NCBI GenBank assembly: GCA_038524795.1
Contig: JBCBIJ010000012.1
Location: 39,747-103,746, forward strand
From: CALBPI01 sp038524795
GTDB taxonomy: Bacteria > Pseudomonadota > Gammaproteobacteria > Steroidobacterales > Woeseiaceae
DNA: 64,000 nucleotides
Direction: 5' to 3'
The translations under genes were made by a program, and so were the position numbers. Under the pieces are notes generated by a model. The model was given only the letters and a program-made list of their open reading frames with translations, was not told the DNA's origin and ran no database searches. Below, one piece after another: positions 8,277-17,325 of the stretch. Numbering within the stretch: position 1 is the first letter of the stretch; every line of letters starts with the position of its first letter.

Positions 8277-9626
8277 GTGCGCTCGCTGCGGCTGCGTCTG
8301 CTGGCCTGGACGAGCCTGCTGCTGGCAGCGAGCTTTGCCTTGTTGGGCGCCGTGATCGATTCCGGTTTCGAGGCCGCGCTCGAACAAGCGCAACGCGATC
8401 TGCTCGACAGCCAGATCATCACCTTGTTGGCCGTTTCCGAGCCGGGTGAGGGCGAATCACTTGCCTTGCCCTACGACATGCCCGAAGTGCGTCTCAATGC
8501 GCCGGGATCGGGCCTCTACGCGTCGATACGCGATGACACGGGCGCGACTCAGTGGCAGTCCGCCTCCGCCGTTGGCCTCGACATTGAACCTGCGGCGCCG
8601 CTGCCGGAAGCCGGCCAGCGCCTTGTAACGGTCCAGGACACCTCGACAGGTGAGCGCTTGCAGGCGATGACGCTCGGGATCGTCTGGCAATTTGACGACA
8701 CGCGCAGCCGTTACTTCGCGCTGACGGTCGCTGAGAGCCGTGCAAGCATCGAGGCGCAGCTCAAGAGTTTCCGCGGCCAGCTCTACATGGCCTTTGCCGC
8801 CATCGCGGTGGTGTTGCTGATTGCCATGGCCGCGTTGCTGTCCTGGCTGCTGCGGCCGCTGGGGCAGATTGCGCGCGAGATTCGCGCCGTCGAAGCCGGC
8901 GAGCGCGGCAGTCTTTCTGCCGACTACCCCAGCGAGCTCACGGGCGTGGCGCGCAACCTCAACCGGCTAGTCGACAGCGAGACGCGACGCACGACGCGCT
9001 ATCAGCAAACGCTGTCGAACCTGGCGCACAGCCTGAAAACGCCATTGGCGGCCGCGCAAAGCCTGCTGGGCGAGCGCGGCGACAACGGCGACCCCGTGGC
9101 GGAACAGCTCACGCGCATGCAGGACATCGTGCGCTACCAGCTCGCACGACCGGCTGCGGCAGGCGGGCAACTCACAGGGCGCGGCGCTGTACCTATCCTG
9201 CCCGAGCTGCACGCGCTGCTCGACGGGCTCGACAAGGTCTACCGCGAGAAGGGCGTCAGTGCCGAGCTCGACGTCTCCGAGGGCTTGAGCTTTGAGGGCG
9301 ATCGTGGCGATCTCGTCGAGATCGTGGGCAACCTGCTCGACAATGCCTACAAGTGGAGTGAACGCCGCGTGTTGCTCGAGGCACGTGGCGAACAGGCCGT
9401 GCTCACGATTCGTATCGAGGACGATGGGCCGGGCATCGATGATGTCGCGGGTGCACTCGAACGGGGTACGCGGCTCGACGAAACCACGCCCGGCACGGGG
9501 ATCGGTCTTGCAGTCGCCAATGAGCTTGTCGCCGTGTACGAGGGTGAGCTACACATCGATCGCGGGCCGCTGGGCGGTGCGCGGCTGACGCTCAAGTTAC
9601 CCGGCGGGATTTCGAGCAGCGACTGA
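8277..9626 (+). CDS. PhoQ-like sensor histidine kinase
   Basis: A 449-aa inner-membrane kinase starts at GTG 8277, 8 bp after the regulator; the frame continues upstream only inside the regulator gene. TM1 is about residues 7-27, a periplasmic sensor region of about 140 residues follows, and TM2 is about 170-191, with HAMP next. The phosphorylated histidine is H251 in NLAHSLKTPLAAAQSLLG, nearly the same as PhoQ. The N box (GNLLDNAYKW), G1 (DDGPGI) and G2 (GTGIGLAVANEL) are intact. The periplasmic part is rich in Glu/Asp, in line with a divalent-cation or peptide sensor, but the signal is not known. Confidence 0.9.
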   Translation: MRSLRLRLLAWTSLLLAASFALLGAVIDSGFEAALEQAQRDLLDSQIITLLAVSEPGEGESLALPYDMPEVRLNAPGSGLYASIRDDTGATQWQSASAVGLDIEPAAPLPEAGQRLVTVQDTSTGERLQAMTLGIVWQFDDTRSRYFALTVAESRASIEAQLKSFRGQLYMAFAAIAVVLLIAMAALLSWLLRPLGQIAREIRAVEAGERGSLSADYPSELTGVARNLNRLVDSETRRTTRYQQTLSNLAHSLKTPLAAAQSLLGERGDNGDPVAEQLTRMQDIVRYQLARPAAAGGQLTGRGAVPILPELHALLDGLDKVYREKGVSAELDVSEGLSFEGDRGDLVEIVGNLLDNAYKWSERRVLLEARGEQAVLTIRIEDDGPGIDDVAGALERGTRLDETTPGTGIGLAVANELVAVYEGELHIDRGPLGGARLTLKLPGGISSSD

Positions 9627-9635
9627 GGGCTGTGC

Positions 9636-9641
9636 GATAAT
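9636..9641 (+). promoter_or_regulatory. candidate -10 element giving a leaderless hrpA mRNA
   Basis: GATAAT lies only 6 bp before the hrpA ATG at 9648. A transcription start 7 nt downstream of this hexamer would coincide with the initiation codon. No Shine-Dalgarno sequence is present. No good -35 is seen (TTCGAG at 9611-9616 is 19 bp away), so this is tentative. Confidence 0.35.
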
Positions 9642-9647
9642 CGCCGC

Positions 9648-12600
9648 ATGACGCGGTCTCCAACGCCGCGCGCAGACGATCTCATGCTGCGCGATGCGTA
9701 CGCGCTGGCCACGGGCAAGCGCCTCAATCAAAACACCCTCGACACCTCGCTGGCACAACGCGCTGCCCGCGAGGCGGTAGCGCTCACCCACGAGGGCGGT
9801 GACGACGATCTGCCGATTGGCGAGCACCGTGATGCCATCATCGAGGCGTTGCGGTCGAACCGTGTGGTCGTGGTGTCGGGCGAGACGGGCTCGGGAAAGA
9901 CCACACAGCTGCCGCGTTACGCCATCGCGGCGGGCTTCGGCCGTCGCGCCATGATCGGCCACACGCAGCCGCGGCGCATAGCGGCGCGCGCAGTCGCCAG
10001 CCGTATTGCCGAGCTTTCTGGGGTGACGCTGGGTGAGGGCGTCGGTTACGCCGTGCGCTTCGACGACCGCAGCGCGCCCAACACGCTGGTACGCGTGATG
10101 ACCGACGGCATTCTGCTCAATGCGCTGCAGCGCGACCCGCTGTTGCTCGATTATGAGGTCATCATTGTTGACGAGGCGCACGAGCGTAGCCTCAACATCG
10201 ATTTCCTGCTGGGTTACCTCAGGCGTCTGCTCGACAAGCGCGACGAACTGCGTCTCATCATCACCTCGGCGACGATTGACCACGAGCGCTTCGCCGCGCA
10301 TTTTGGCGGTGCGCCCGTCATAGAAGTCTCGGGGCGGGGTTACCCGGTCACCGTGCGCTACAGCGATACGGCCGTCGCCACCGACGACAGCCGCAAGCTC
10401 GCGCGCCAGGTCTCTGAGGCGGTCGATACCGTGCTCTCCGAGCGGCTCGCCGAGGGCGCGCCCGATGTGCTTGTATTCCTGCCTGGCGAGCGCGAGATTC
10501 GCGACGCAGAGCGCGCCATCAGCAAGCGGCGCGGCGCCGACGTTGATGTGCTGCCGCTTTACGGGCGCTTGTCCGACAAGGATCAGGCGCGCGTGTTCCA
10601 GGCCGCGGGACGACGGCGCGTCGTGTTGGCGACCAATGTCGCTGAGACCTCGATCACCGTGCCGCGTATTGGTGCGGTCATAGACTCGGGCCTGGCGCGA
10701 ATCAGCCGTTACGCGCACCGCAGTCGGGTGCAACGGCTTGGCGTGGAACCCGTATCGCAGGCCAGTGCGAATCAGCGTGCCGGACGCTGCGGTCGTATCG
10801 GACCCGGGTTATGCCTGCGCCTCTACCCCGAGGCCGACTTCGAATCGCGCGATGCGTTTACGGACCCGGAGATCCTGCGCACCAATCTTGCGAGTGTGGT
10901 GTTGCAGATGGCTGCACTTGGCCTTGGTGACCCGCTTGAGTTTCCGTTCCTCGACGCGCCCGGCGCGGCAACCGTCGACGATGCACGGCGACTGCTCACG
11001 GAGCTCGGTGCGCTGGGCGGCAGGCGCAAGATCACGAAACTGGGTCGCAAGCTTGCAAGACTGCCGCTCGATCCGCGTTTGGCGCGCATGCTCGTGGCGG
11101 ATACGGACCCGCAGACGCTCGCCATCGTTACGGTCATCGTCGCGGCTCTGAGCATTCAGGACCCGCGTCTGCGGCCACCCGATCAAGCCGAGGCGGCGGA
11201 CACGGCGCATGAGGCGTTCGAGGTGCCGGGTTCTGATTTCCTGGGTTTGTATTCGCTCTGGACCGCGGCGCACGCGCAACGCGAGGCGCTCGGCCGTCGC
11301 GCCTACGAGCGCTGGTGCGAGTCGAACTTCCTGTCGCCACGCCGCATGCGTGAGTGGGGCGAGGTGTTCACGCAGCTCGCGCGACTCGTGGACGCGGATC
11401 GCAAGCAGCTGCCGCCGCTGGCCAGTGTGGTCGATGCCAAGGCAGACCGAGTCCACCGCGCTGTGCTCACAGGACTGTTGTCGCACATCGGTACGCACGA
11501 GGCTGATGGCGAGTACGTCGGGGCGGGTGCAAGGCGCTTTCGGCTTCACCCGGCGTCAACCCTGCACGGGCGCACGCCACGCTGGGTCATGGCGCTCGAA
11601 ATCGTACAAACACGCCGCAGGCTGGCGCGACATGTCGCGCGCTTTGACGCGCGTTGGCTGCCGCCGATTGCGGGCCGGCTCGTCGAGCACGAGTACCAGC
11701 AGCCCTATTGGAATGCCAAGCGGGGCCGCGTCGAGGCAAAACGCACGAGTCTGCTGTACGGCCTGGTCATCGAAGCCGGAAAGCGCGTCGACTTTGGCGC
11801 CATTGATGCGGTGGCGGCCAGGACCGTGTTCCTGCGCGACGCACTCGCGGCGGATTGTGTCGGTCTCAAGGCCGAGTTCCTCGCGCACAACCGTGCCGTG
11901 CTCGAAACGGTAGCCAGCATTGCGGGTCGTTTGCGGCGGCGCGTAGAAATCGGGCCTGCCGCGTTGGCGGCGCGCTACGCTGAGTGTCTGCCCGAGTCGG
12001 TTATCGACCGGCGCTCGCTCGCGCGCTGGCTGGAGAAGGCGTCCGCCGATGAACGCGCGCGGCTCCACTTCACGCAGGACCAGCTCACGGGCGAGGCGCT
12101 CGACGACGATGTGCTCGCCGACATGCCCGAGAAGGTGGAACTAGCGGGCAATCGACTCAAAATCGACTACCAGTTTGCACCGGACCGCGCCGACGATGGC
12201 GCCAGTGTCGTCGTGCCGGCAGCTTTGTTGCCCGCGCTGACGATGAGCCAGATCGAGACGAGTATTCCCGGGCTGACGGCGCGCCGCATCGAAGCGCGGC
12301 TGCGCGCGTTGCCCAAGGTCAGCCGCCGGCAGTTGCACCCGATTCGCGAAGTGGCGAGCCGGATTGTGGCGCGACTTGGAGAGCTTGGGACAAAAGGCTC
12401 GCTCGACGCCCGGCTGTCGGCCTTGCTTGCTACGGAGTACCGGGTCGAGGTTGCGCCCGACGCCTGGGCCGAGCTTGTTGAGCCTGACTACCTGAAGCCG
12501 GCCATTCGTGTTGTCGACGATCATGGGCGCGCACTGGGTTCGGGGCGCGACCTCGAGGTGCTCAAGCGTGAGCTCGCACCTCAGGTTCAGGCGGAGACGC

Positions 12601-13505
12601 GCGAGCTGACGCCCAAAGTGGCGGCGAACGACACAACGCCGAAGCGGGAGTGGCGCTTCGACGTCATCCCCGACGCCCAAACCGAGACGCGCGGCGACCT
12701 GACGTTGACGGTCTACCCGGCGTTACGTGAGCGCGGTGCGGGCGTTATCGTCCATCCGTTCCTGGATGCCGGTGAGGCGCAGCTCGCCCACGATGCAGCT
12801 GTACTGGCATTGCTCGGCTACCGTTTCGCACAGCAGCTTAAGGCGCTGCGCAAGACGCTGCTTGCGGACCGTGAGATTCAGTTGCGCTGGGCGGCGCACG
12901 ATGATCCGGGCGGCGCCGCACTCATCGAGGATGTTCAGCGTGCGACGTTGCAACGCGCGTTTGGCGATCGCTTTACGGGTGTGCGCGACGCCGAGGCCTG
13001 GCGTGCACTTTGCGACGCGCATGCGCACGAGGTGGTGGGTGCCGGCGAGCAGGTGCTCGTCGTCTTGCGCGAGGTCCTGGCCGCCGAGGTGGCCTGTCGT
13101 GCTGCGCTTGATTCGACACCCGAGCACGTCTTCGATGCGCGCGACGACGTGCACGCTCAAATGAAGCGGTTGGTGTATCCGGGCTTCCTGGCGGCGACGC
13201 CCGCGGCGCGGCTCGACGATCTCCCGCGGTTTCTCGAAGGCGGTCGCCTGCGGCTCGAGCGCGTCGCATCGAACACGGCGCGCGACCATGAATCGATGGC
13301 CATGGTGCACAGCCTTGAGGCGCGCATTAAGGCGTTCGACCGCGCCACACCGACGCCCGAACAACGAGACGCCCTCGAGACCTTCCGCTGGCTCGTCGAG
13401 GAGTTGCGTGTCTCGTTGTTCGCCCAGGTGCTGGGCACCCGAGAGAAGGTCTCCGCCAAGCGCCTGGAAAAGCGCTGGGAGGAGATTCTGCGTATGGCGG
13501 CCTGA
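9648..13505 (+). CDS. hrpA: DEAH-box ATP-dependent RNA helicase HrpA
   Basis: This 1285-aa protein matches HrpA in length and order of parts. Walker A is GETGSGKTT (78-86), the DEAH box is DEAHER (175-180), motif III is SAT (207-209), and motif VI is in QRAGRCGRIGPGLCLRLY. A helicase-associated/OB-fold region and the long HrpA-specific C-terminal DUF3418 region follow. HrpA is a 3'-5' RNA helicase used in mRNA processing and in rescue of stalled or collided ribosomes. It may have its own promoter, and it ends 2 bp from the convergent slipin gene. Confidence 0.96.
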   Translation: MTRSPTPRADDLMLRDAYALATGKRLNQNTLDTSLAQRAAREAVALTHEGGDDDLPIGEHRDAIIEALRSNRVVVVSGETGSGKTTQLPRYAIAAGFGRRAMIGHTQPRRIAARAVASRIAELSGVTLGEGVGYAVRFDDRSAPNTLVRVMTDGILLNALQRDPLLLDYEVIIVDEAHERSLNIDFLLGYLRRLLDKRDELRLIITSATIDHERFAAHFGGAPVIEVSGRGYPVTVRYSDTAVATDDSRKLARQVSEAVDTVLSERLAEGAPDVLVFLPGEREIRDAERAISKRRGADVDVLPLYGRLSDKDQARVFQAAGRRRVVLATNVAETSITVPRIGAVIDSGLARISRYAHRSRVQRLGVEPVSQASANQRAGRCGRIGPGLCLRLYPEADFESRDAFTDPEILRTNLASVVLQMAALGLGDPLEFPFLDAPGAATVDDARRLLTELGALGGRRKITKLGRKLARLPLDPRLARMLVADTDPQTLAIVTVIVAALSIQDPRLRPPDQAEAADTAHEAFEVPGSDFLGLYSLWTAAHAQREALGRRAYERWCESNFLSPRRMREWGEVFTQLARLVDADRKQLPPLASVVDAKADRVHRAVLTGLLSHIGTHEADGEYVGAGARRFRLHPASTLHGRTPRWVMALEIVQTRRRLARHVARFDARWLPPIAGRLVEHEYQQPYWNAKRGRVEAKRTSLLYGLVIEAGKRVDFGAIDAVAARTVFLRDALAADCVGLKAEFLAHNRAVLETVASIAGRLRRRVEIGPAALAARYAECLPESVIDRRSLARWLEKASADERARLHFTQDQLTGEALDDDVLADMPEKVELAGNRLKIDYQFAPDRADDGASVVVPAALLPALTMSQIETSIPGLTARRIEARLRALPKVSRRQLHPIREVASRIVARLGELGTKGSLDARLSALLATEYRVEVAPDAWAELVEPDYLKPAIRVVDDHGRALGSGRDLEVLKRELAPQVQAETRELTPKVAANDTTPKREWRFDVIPDAQTETRGDLTLTVYPALRERGAGVIVHPFLDAGEAQLAHDAAVLALLGYRFAQQLKALRKTLLADREIQLRWAAHDDPGGAALIEDVQRATLQRAFGDRFTGVRDAEAWRALCDAHAHEVVGAGEQVLVVLREVLAAEVACRAALDSTPEHVFDARDDVHAQMKRLVYPGFLAATPAARLDDLPRFLEGGRLRLERVASNTARDHESMAMVHSLEARIKAFDRATPTPEQRDALETFRWLVEELRVSLFAQVLGTREKVSAKRLEKRWEEILRMAA

Positions 13506-13507
13506 GC

Positions 13508-14290
13508 CTAGCTACCCGTTGGCTTGCCGCCGTTGCCCGTGATGGTTTCCGCGATGCCCTTGAGCGGCTCGATGAGGTCCATGGGCAGCGGGAACACGAT
13601 CGTCGAGCTCTTCTCGCCCGCGATGTCCTTGAGCGTTTGCAGGTAGCGCAGCTGCAGTGCCTGCTTCTCGCCCGCGAGCATGCGTGCGGCTTCAGCCAGC
13701 TTTTGTGCGGCCTGCTGCTCACCTTCAGCGTTAATGACTTTGGCGCGACGCGAACGTTCGGCTTCGGCCTGCTGGGCGATGGCGCGGATCATGCTTTCGT
13801 CCAGATCGACGTGCTTGATCTCGACGTTGGCGACTTTGATGCCCCAGTTGTCAGTGCGCGAGTCAAGGATCGCCTGAATGTCCGCGTTGAGCTTATCGCG
13901 CTCGCTGAGCATGTCGTCGAGTTCGTGCTGACCGAGTACGGAGCGCAGCGTCGTTTGCGCGAGCTGACTCGTCGCCTCAAAGACATTGGCCACGTTGATA
14001 ATGGCCTTTTCGGCGGCGACGATGCGGAAGTAGATCACCGCGTTTACTTTGACCGACACGTTGTCTTTCGAGATCACATCCTGTGTCGGCACGTCCATGA
14101 CGTTGACGCGCAGATCGACAATGGTGGCTTTCTGCAGGAACGGGATGAGCAGGATCAGCCCCGGGCCCTTAACGGTCTGGTAGCGACCCAGGAAGAACAC
14201 AACGCCGCGCTCATACTCCTGCAGGATCTTGATAGCATTGGCGAGAAAAATGACGACGAGCACGCCGACAAATCCGAGGATGACTTCCAT
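13508..14290 (-). CDS. slipin/stomatin-like SPFH-domain membrane protein
   Basis: This 260-aa protein has one N-terminal membrane segment (about residues 3-20) and an SPFH/band-7 domain starting at NAIKILQEYERGVVFFLGRY, followed by a coiled-coil region rich in Glu/Ala/Arg (AEAERSRRAKVINAEGE). It is the usual partner of the membrane serine protease NfeD: the nfeD stop is 35 bp upstream on the same strand. In archaea the NfeD homologue cleaves the C-terminal hydrophobic region of the stomatin partner; here the C-terminus has LPMDLIEPL. Its likely role is to organise membrane microdomains. Confidence 0.93.
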   Translation of the reverse strand: MEVILGFVGVLVVIFLANAIKILQEYERGVVFFLGRYQTVKGPGLILLIPFLQKATIVDLRVNVMDVPTQDVISKDNVSVKVNAVIYFRIVAAEKAIINVANVFEATSQLAQTTLRSVLGQHELDDMLSERDKLNADIQAILDSRTDNWGIKVANVEIKHVDLDESMIRAIAQQAEAERSRRAKVINAEGEQQAAQKLAEAARMLAGEKQALQLRYLQTLKDIAGEKSSTIVFPLPMDLIEPLKGIAETITGNGGKPTGS

Positions 14291-14325
14291 ACCAGGCTCC
14301 GATTACAAACAGAAAAAAGCAGAGG

Positions 14326-15804
14326 TTATCGCGTGTTGAGCGGGGAGACATGCACCGTCAGACCATCAAGACGTTTCACTTGGAGTGTTTCGCCGGCCTT
14401 AACGGGGCGGTCGCTGACCGCATGCCAGCGCTCACTCTCCAGCCACACAAAGCCCTCGCCGTCGAAATCATCGATCGCGACGGCCTGGTGCTTCTTCATG
14501 CCGACGACGCCCGTGACAGCGCCCTTTGTGTGCAATCGCCGAGCGTACGCGGCGGTGGCAAAGGTGAGGCCGCCAATCACCGCGGCGATGCTGCCGACAC
14601 TGAAACGGGATATCTCAAAGCCTGGCACGCCTGTGTCGAACGCCATGATGGCGCCCACAATGAACGCAATGATGCCGCCGAGACCCAGTGCGCCGAAGGA
14701 AGGCACAAAGACCTCGGCGACCATGAGTAGTACGCCGAGCAAGATAAGCCCGAGCCCCACGTAGTTCACGGGCATTACCTGCAGCGCATAGGCGGCCAAC
14801 AGGAGGCAGATGGCGCCGATCACGCCGGGAACGATAGCGCCCGGGTTAAAAGCTTCAAACCACAAGCCGTAAACACCGATGAGCACGAGCAGCACTGCGA
14901 TCGACGGGTCTGAAATCACGAGAAGCAGTTTCTGACGCCAGGTCGGTTCAAAGAAGGAGACATCGGCGCCCGCGGTCGCCAGCGTCACGGTGTCGCCGTC
15001 ATCAAGCACGACGTCTTTGCCGTCAACAGCCGTGAGCAGCTCGTCGAGGCTGCTCGCGAGCACGTCCGCCACGTTTTGATCGACCGCTTCGCGTGCCGTC
15101 AGCGTGGCGCCGTCGCGCACAGCTTTCTCGGCCCAGTCGGCATTTCGGTCATGGCGTTCGGCCAGCGTCCGGATGTAGGACACGGCGTCGTTGATGATCT
15201 TTCGGCCCATGGCGCTGGGATTGCGTTCCGGCGCCGGGGCGGCGTCGTCCGAAGAGGCATCGTCCGCGGCTGCGTCGTCGCCGGTTGCGTCGTCGGCCCC
15301 GTCGACGGCATCTCGTACGGCATCGGCAACCTCATCGGCGCCGTCGCTGCCAGGGCGACCCGGTGCGTCGTCATCTGTGACGCCGCTGCCGCCGATATCC
15401 ACGGGCGTGGCCGCGCCGAGATTGCTGGTCGGGTGCATGGCGGCTACGTGGCTTGCGAGCAGGATGTAGGTACCCGCGCTGGCCGCGCGTGCGCCACCGG
15501 GGCCAACCCAGGTCGCAACGGGAATTGGCGAGGCGAGAATCTCGCTCACGATGTCGCGCATGGCGCTATCGAGGCCGCCGGGCGTGTCCATGCGCAGGAC
15601 GATAAGATCGGCGTCCGCGTCGATGGCTTTGCGCATGCCCGTGCGGACAATTTCCGCCGTGGCCGCACCGATGCCGCCCTCGATATCGATGACGTAGGCA
15701 TCGGCTGCCTGAGCGGTGTGTGTCAACGCAGCCGCGGAGGCCAGTGTCCCGAAAAACACCGACACGACGCGGCGCACAGCTTGGCTTAATCTTGCGAGCT
15801 TCAT
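14326..15804 (-). CDS. nfeD: NfeD-type membrane serine protease (ClpP class)
   Basis: This 492-aa protein has a signal peptide (residues 1-33), a ClpP-like Ser/Lys-dyad protease domain (MDTPGGLDSAMRDIV; catalytic Ser in GARAASAGTYI; candidate general-base Lys in the GRKIINDAVSY region or just after), four or more C-terminal membrane helices and a soluble NfeD OB-fold ending at TVHVSPL. Between the SNLGAATPV motif and GRKIINDA sits a roughly 50-residue insert made mainly of Asp and Ala. It forms an operon with the slipin gene and is divergent from the asparaginase-like gene. Confidence 0.92.
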   Translation of the reverse strand: MKLARLSQAVRRVVSVFFGTLASAAALTHTAQAADAYVIDIEGGIGAATAEIVRTGMRKAIDADADLIVLRMDTPGGLDSAMRDIVSEILASPIPVATWVGPGGARAASAGTYILLASHVAAMHPTSNLGAATPVDIGGSGVTDDDAPGRPGSDGADEVADAVRDAVDGADDATGDDAAADDASSDDAAPAPERNPSAMGRKIINDAVSYIRTLAERHDRNADWAEKAVRDGATLTAREAVDQNVADVLASSLDELLTAVDGKDVVLDDGDTVTLATAGADVSFFEPTWRQKLLLVISDPSIAVLLVLIGVYGLWFEAFNPGAIVPGVIGAICLLLAAYALQVMPVNYVGLGLILLGVLLMVAEVFVPSFGALGLGGIIAFIVGAIMAFDTGVPGFEISRFSVGSIAAVIGGLTFATAAYARRLHTKGAVTGVVGMKKHQAVAIDDFDGEGFVWLESERWHAVSDRPVKAGETLQVKRLDGLTVHVSPLNTR

Positions 15805-15819
15805 GCAGGCATTTTAACA

Positions 15820-15841
15820 CTTCGGCCCCCGGTCACCGAAG
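15820..15841. repeat. short inverted repeat between nfeD and the asparaginase-like gene
   Basis: CTTCGG (15820-15825) and CCGAAG (15836-15841) form 6-bp arms around a 10-bp loop in the divergent intergenic region. It could be an operator or a weak hairpin; there is no T-run, so a terminator is unlikely. An AATAAT about 25 bp further on could serve as a -10 for the plus-strand gene. Confidence 0.3.
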
Positions 15842-15906
15842 GTTGCGCGTTCACGCGGTGTCTAACGGCATGCAATAATCAGTGACCTGGGGGGAGCATC
15901 TTCGGC

Positions 15907-16419
15907 GTGGCGCGAATCAAGTTTTTCACTACTGGCGGGACGATAGACAAGGTCTACTTCGATGCCGCAAGTGCATTCGAAGTCGGCGAGTCCGTCATCG
16001 ATCACATCCTGCGCGAGGCCCTCGTCGACTACGAGTTTGAGTCTGTGTCGCTCATGCGAAAAGACAGCCTCGAAATGACCGATGAAGATCGGTCCAGCAT
16101 CCGCGCGGTGATCGAGGCCGATGCGGCCACGCGCATCATCGTGACCCACGGCACGGACACCATGGTCGACACGGCGCTCGCCTTGGAAGGCCTCGAAGAC
16201 AAGACCATCGTGCTCACGGGTGCATTGACGCCGGCGCGGTTCCGCTCAACGGATGCGATTTTTAACGTTGGCATGGCCGTCGCAGCCGCCCAGAGTTTGC
16301 CCGCGGGCGTCTATGTCGCCATGAGCGGCCAGGTGTTTGCGGCCGGCGATGTCGTCAAGAACCGAGACCGCAATCGTTTCGAGGTGTTGCCCGAAAGCGG
16401 CAGCGCCAAACAGGAGTAA
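15907..16419 (+). CDS. short asparaginase N-domain-like protein
   Basis: This 170-aa protein covers only the N-terminal domain of L-asparaginases. It has the first catalytic motif TTGGTIDK (Thr12) and the second VTHGTDTM, but lacks the C-terminal half of the full 330-aa enzymes. Single-domain versions occur as separate genes in many proteobacteria, so this is not simply a truncation. The start is a GTG at 15907 preceded by a strong GGGGGGAG about 11 nt away. The stop is 3 bp before the next ATG, so the pair is likely co-transcribed. Whether it hydrolyses asparagine is uncertain. Confidence 0.8.
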   Translation: MARIKFFTTGGTIDKVYFDAASAFEVGESVIDHILREALVDYEFESVSLMRKDSLEMTDEDRSSIRAVIEADAATRIIVTHGTDTMVDTALALEGLEDKTIVLTGALTPARFRSTDAIFNVGMAVAAAQSLPAGVYVAMSGQVFAAGDVVKNRDRNRFEVLPESGSAKQE

Positions 16420-16422
16420 CCC

Positions 16423-17313
16423 ATGAAGAAGATCGTTATCGCTACGGCCCTGGCGCTGGCCGCGGTGCATCCGGCTACCGCACAGAACCCAATGGAAAAT
16501 GTCGAGATCGATGTCCAGCTTGTGGGTGAGGGGCTCTACATGCTCGTGGGTCGGGGCGGCAACATCGGCCTGTCGGTCGGTGAGGATGCGACGTTTCTCA
16601 TCGACGATCAGTTTGCGCCGCTCACAGACAAGATTGTCGCGGCGGTTGCGACCGTGACCGACCGTCCCATTGATTACGTGCTGAACACGCATTGGCACTT
16701 CGACCACACGGGCGGCAACGAAAACCTCGGTGACAGCGCGCTGATCATGGCGCACGACAACGTGCGCAAGCGCATGGCGGCCGGCCAGTTCCTCGAGGCG
16801 TTCCAGATGCAGATTGACCCGTCACCCGAAGTGGCGCTGCCAGCCCTGACGTTCAATGACACCCTGACCCTTCACGCCAACGGCCTAACCATCCGCGGTT
16901 TTCACATCGAACATGCGCACACCGATGGCGACACGTTGGTCCACTTCGAAGAGGCCAACGTCGTGCACATGGGTGACACGTTCTTCAACGGGATCTACCC
17001 ATTTCTTGATGTCGAGAGCGGCGGTGACATCGACGGCCTGATCGAAGCGGCTGATGCCGTTCTGGCGATTGCCGACGACGACACGAACATCATTCCCGGG
17101 CACGGTCCGCTGGCCGACCGGGACGCACTGATGGGTTACCGTGCCATGCTCGCGGGCGTACGCGACGGTGTCGCCAAGGGTATTGCGGCGGACATGAGTC
17201 TCGAAGAGATTCAGGCGATGAAACCCTCGGCGCCGTTCGACGCCGAGTTTGGCGATGGCTTCGTGCCGCCTGATCGCTTCGTCGCAGCGGTTTACACGTC
17301 GCTGACCGACTGA
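16423..17313 (+). CDS. secreted metallo-beta-lactamase-fold hydrolase
   Basis: This 296-aa protein has a signal peptide (MKKIVIATALALAAVHPATA) and an MBL domain with the zinc motif HWHFDHTGGN (H90, H92, D94, H95). Further ligands are HTDGD and the IIPGHGP motif. It resembles the cyclase/subclass-B-like periplasmic MBL proteins that often hydrolyse quinoprotein-related or lactone substrates; a true carbapenemase cannot be claimed. It follows the asparaginase-like gene by 3 bp and converges on the aldehyde dehydrogenase gene. Confidence 0.88.
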   Translation: MKKIVIATALALAAVHPATAQNPMENVEIDVQLVGEGLYMLVGRGGNIGLSVGEDATFLIDDQFAPLTDKIVAAVATVTDRPIDYVLNTHWHFDHTGGNENLGDSALIMAHDNVRKRMAAGQFLEAFQMQIDPSPEVALPALTFNDTLTLHANGLTIRGFHIEHAHTDGDTLVHFEEANVVHMGDTFFNGIYPFLDVESGGDIDGLIEAADAVLAIADDDTNIIPGHGPLADRDALMGYRAMLAGVRDGVAKGIAADMSLEEIQAMKPSAPFDAEFGDGFVPPDRFVAAVYTSLTD

Positions 17314-17325
17314 TCGCTCAGCGCA

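Noticed and set aside
9597..10733. 378-codon minus-strand frame opposite hrpA
   Set aside because: It is antisense to the helicase core and lacks domain features; it is a shadow of GC-rich coding sequence.
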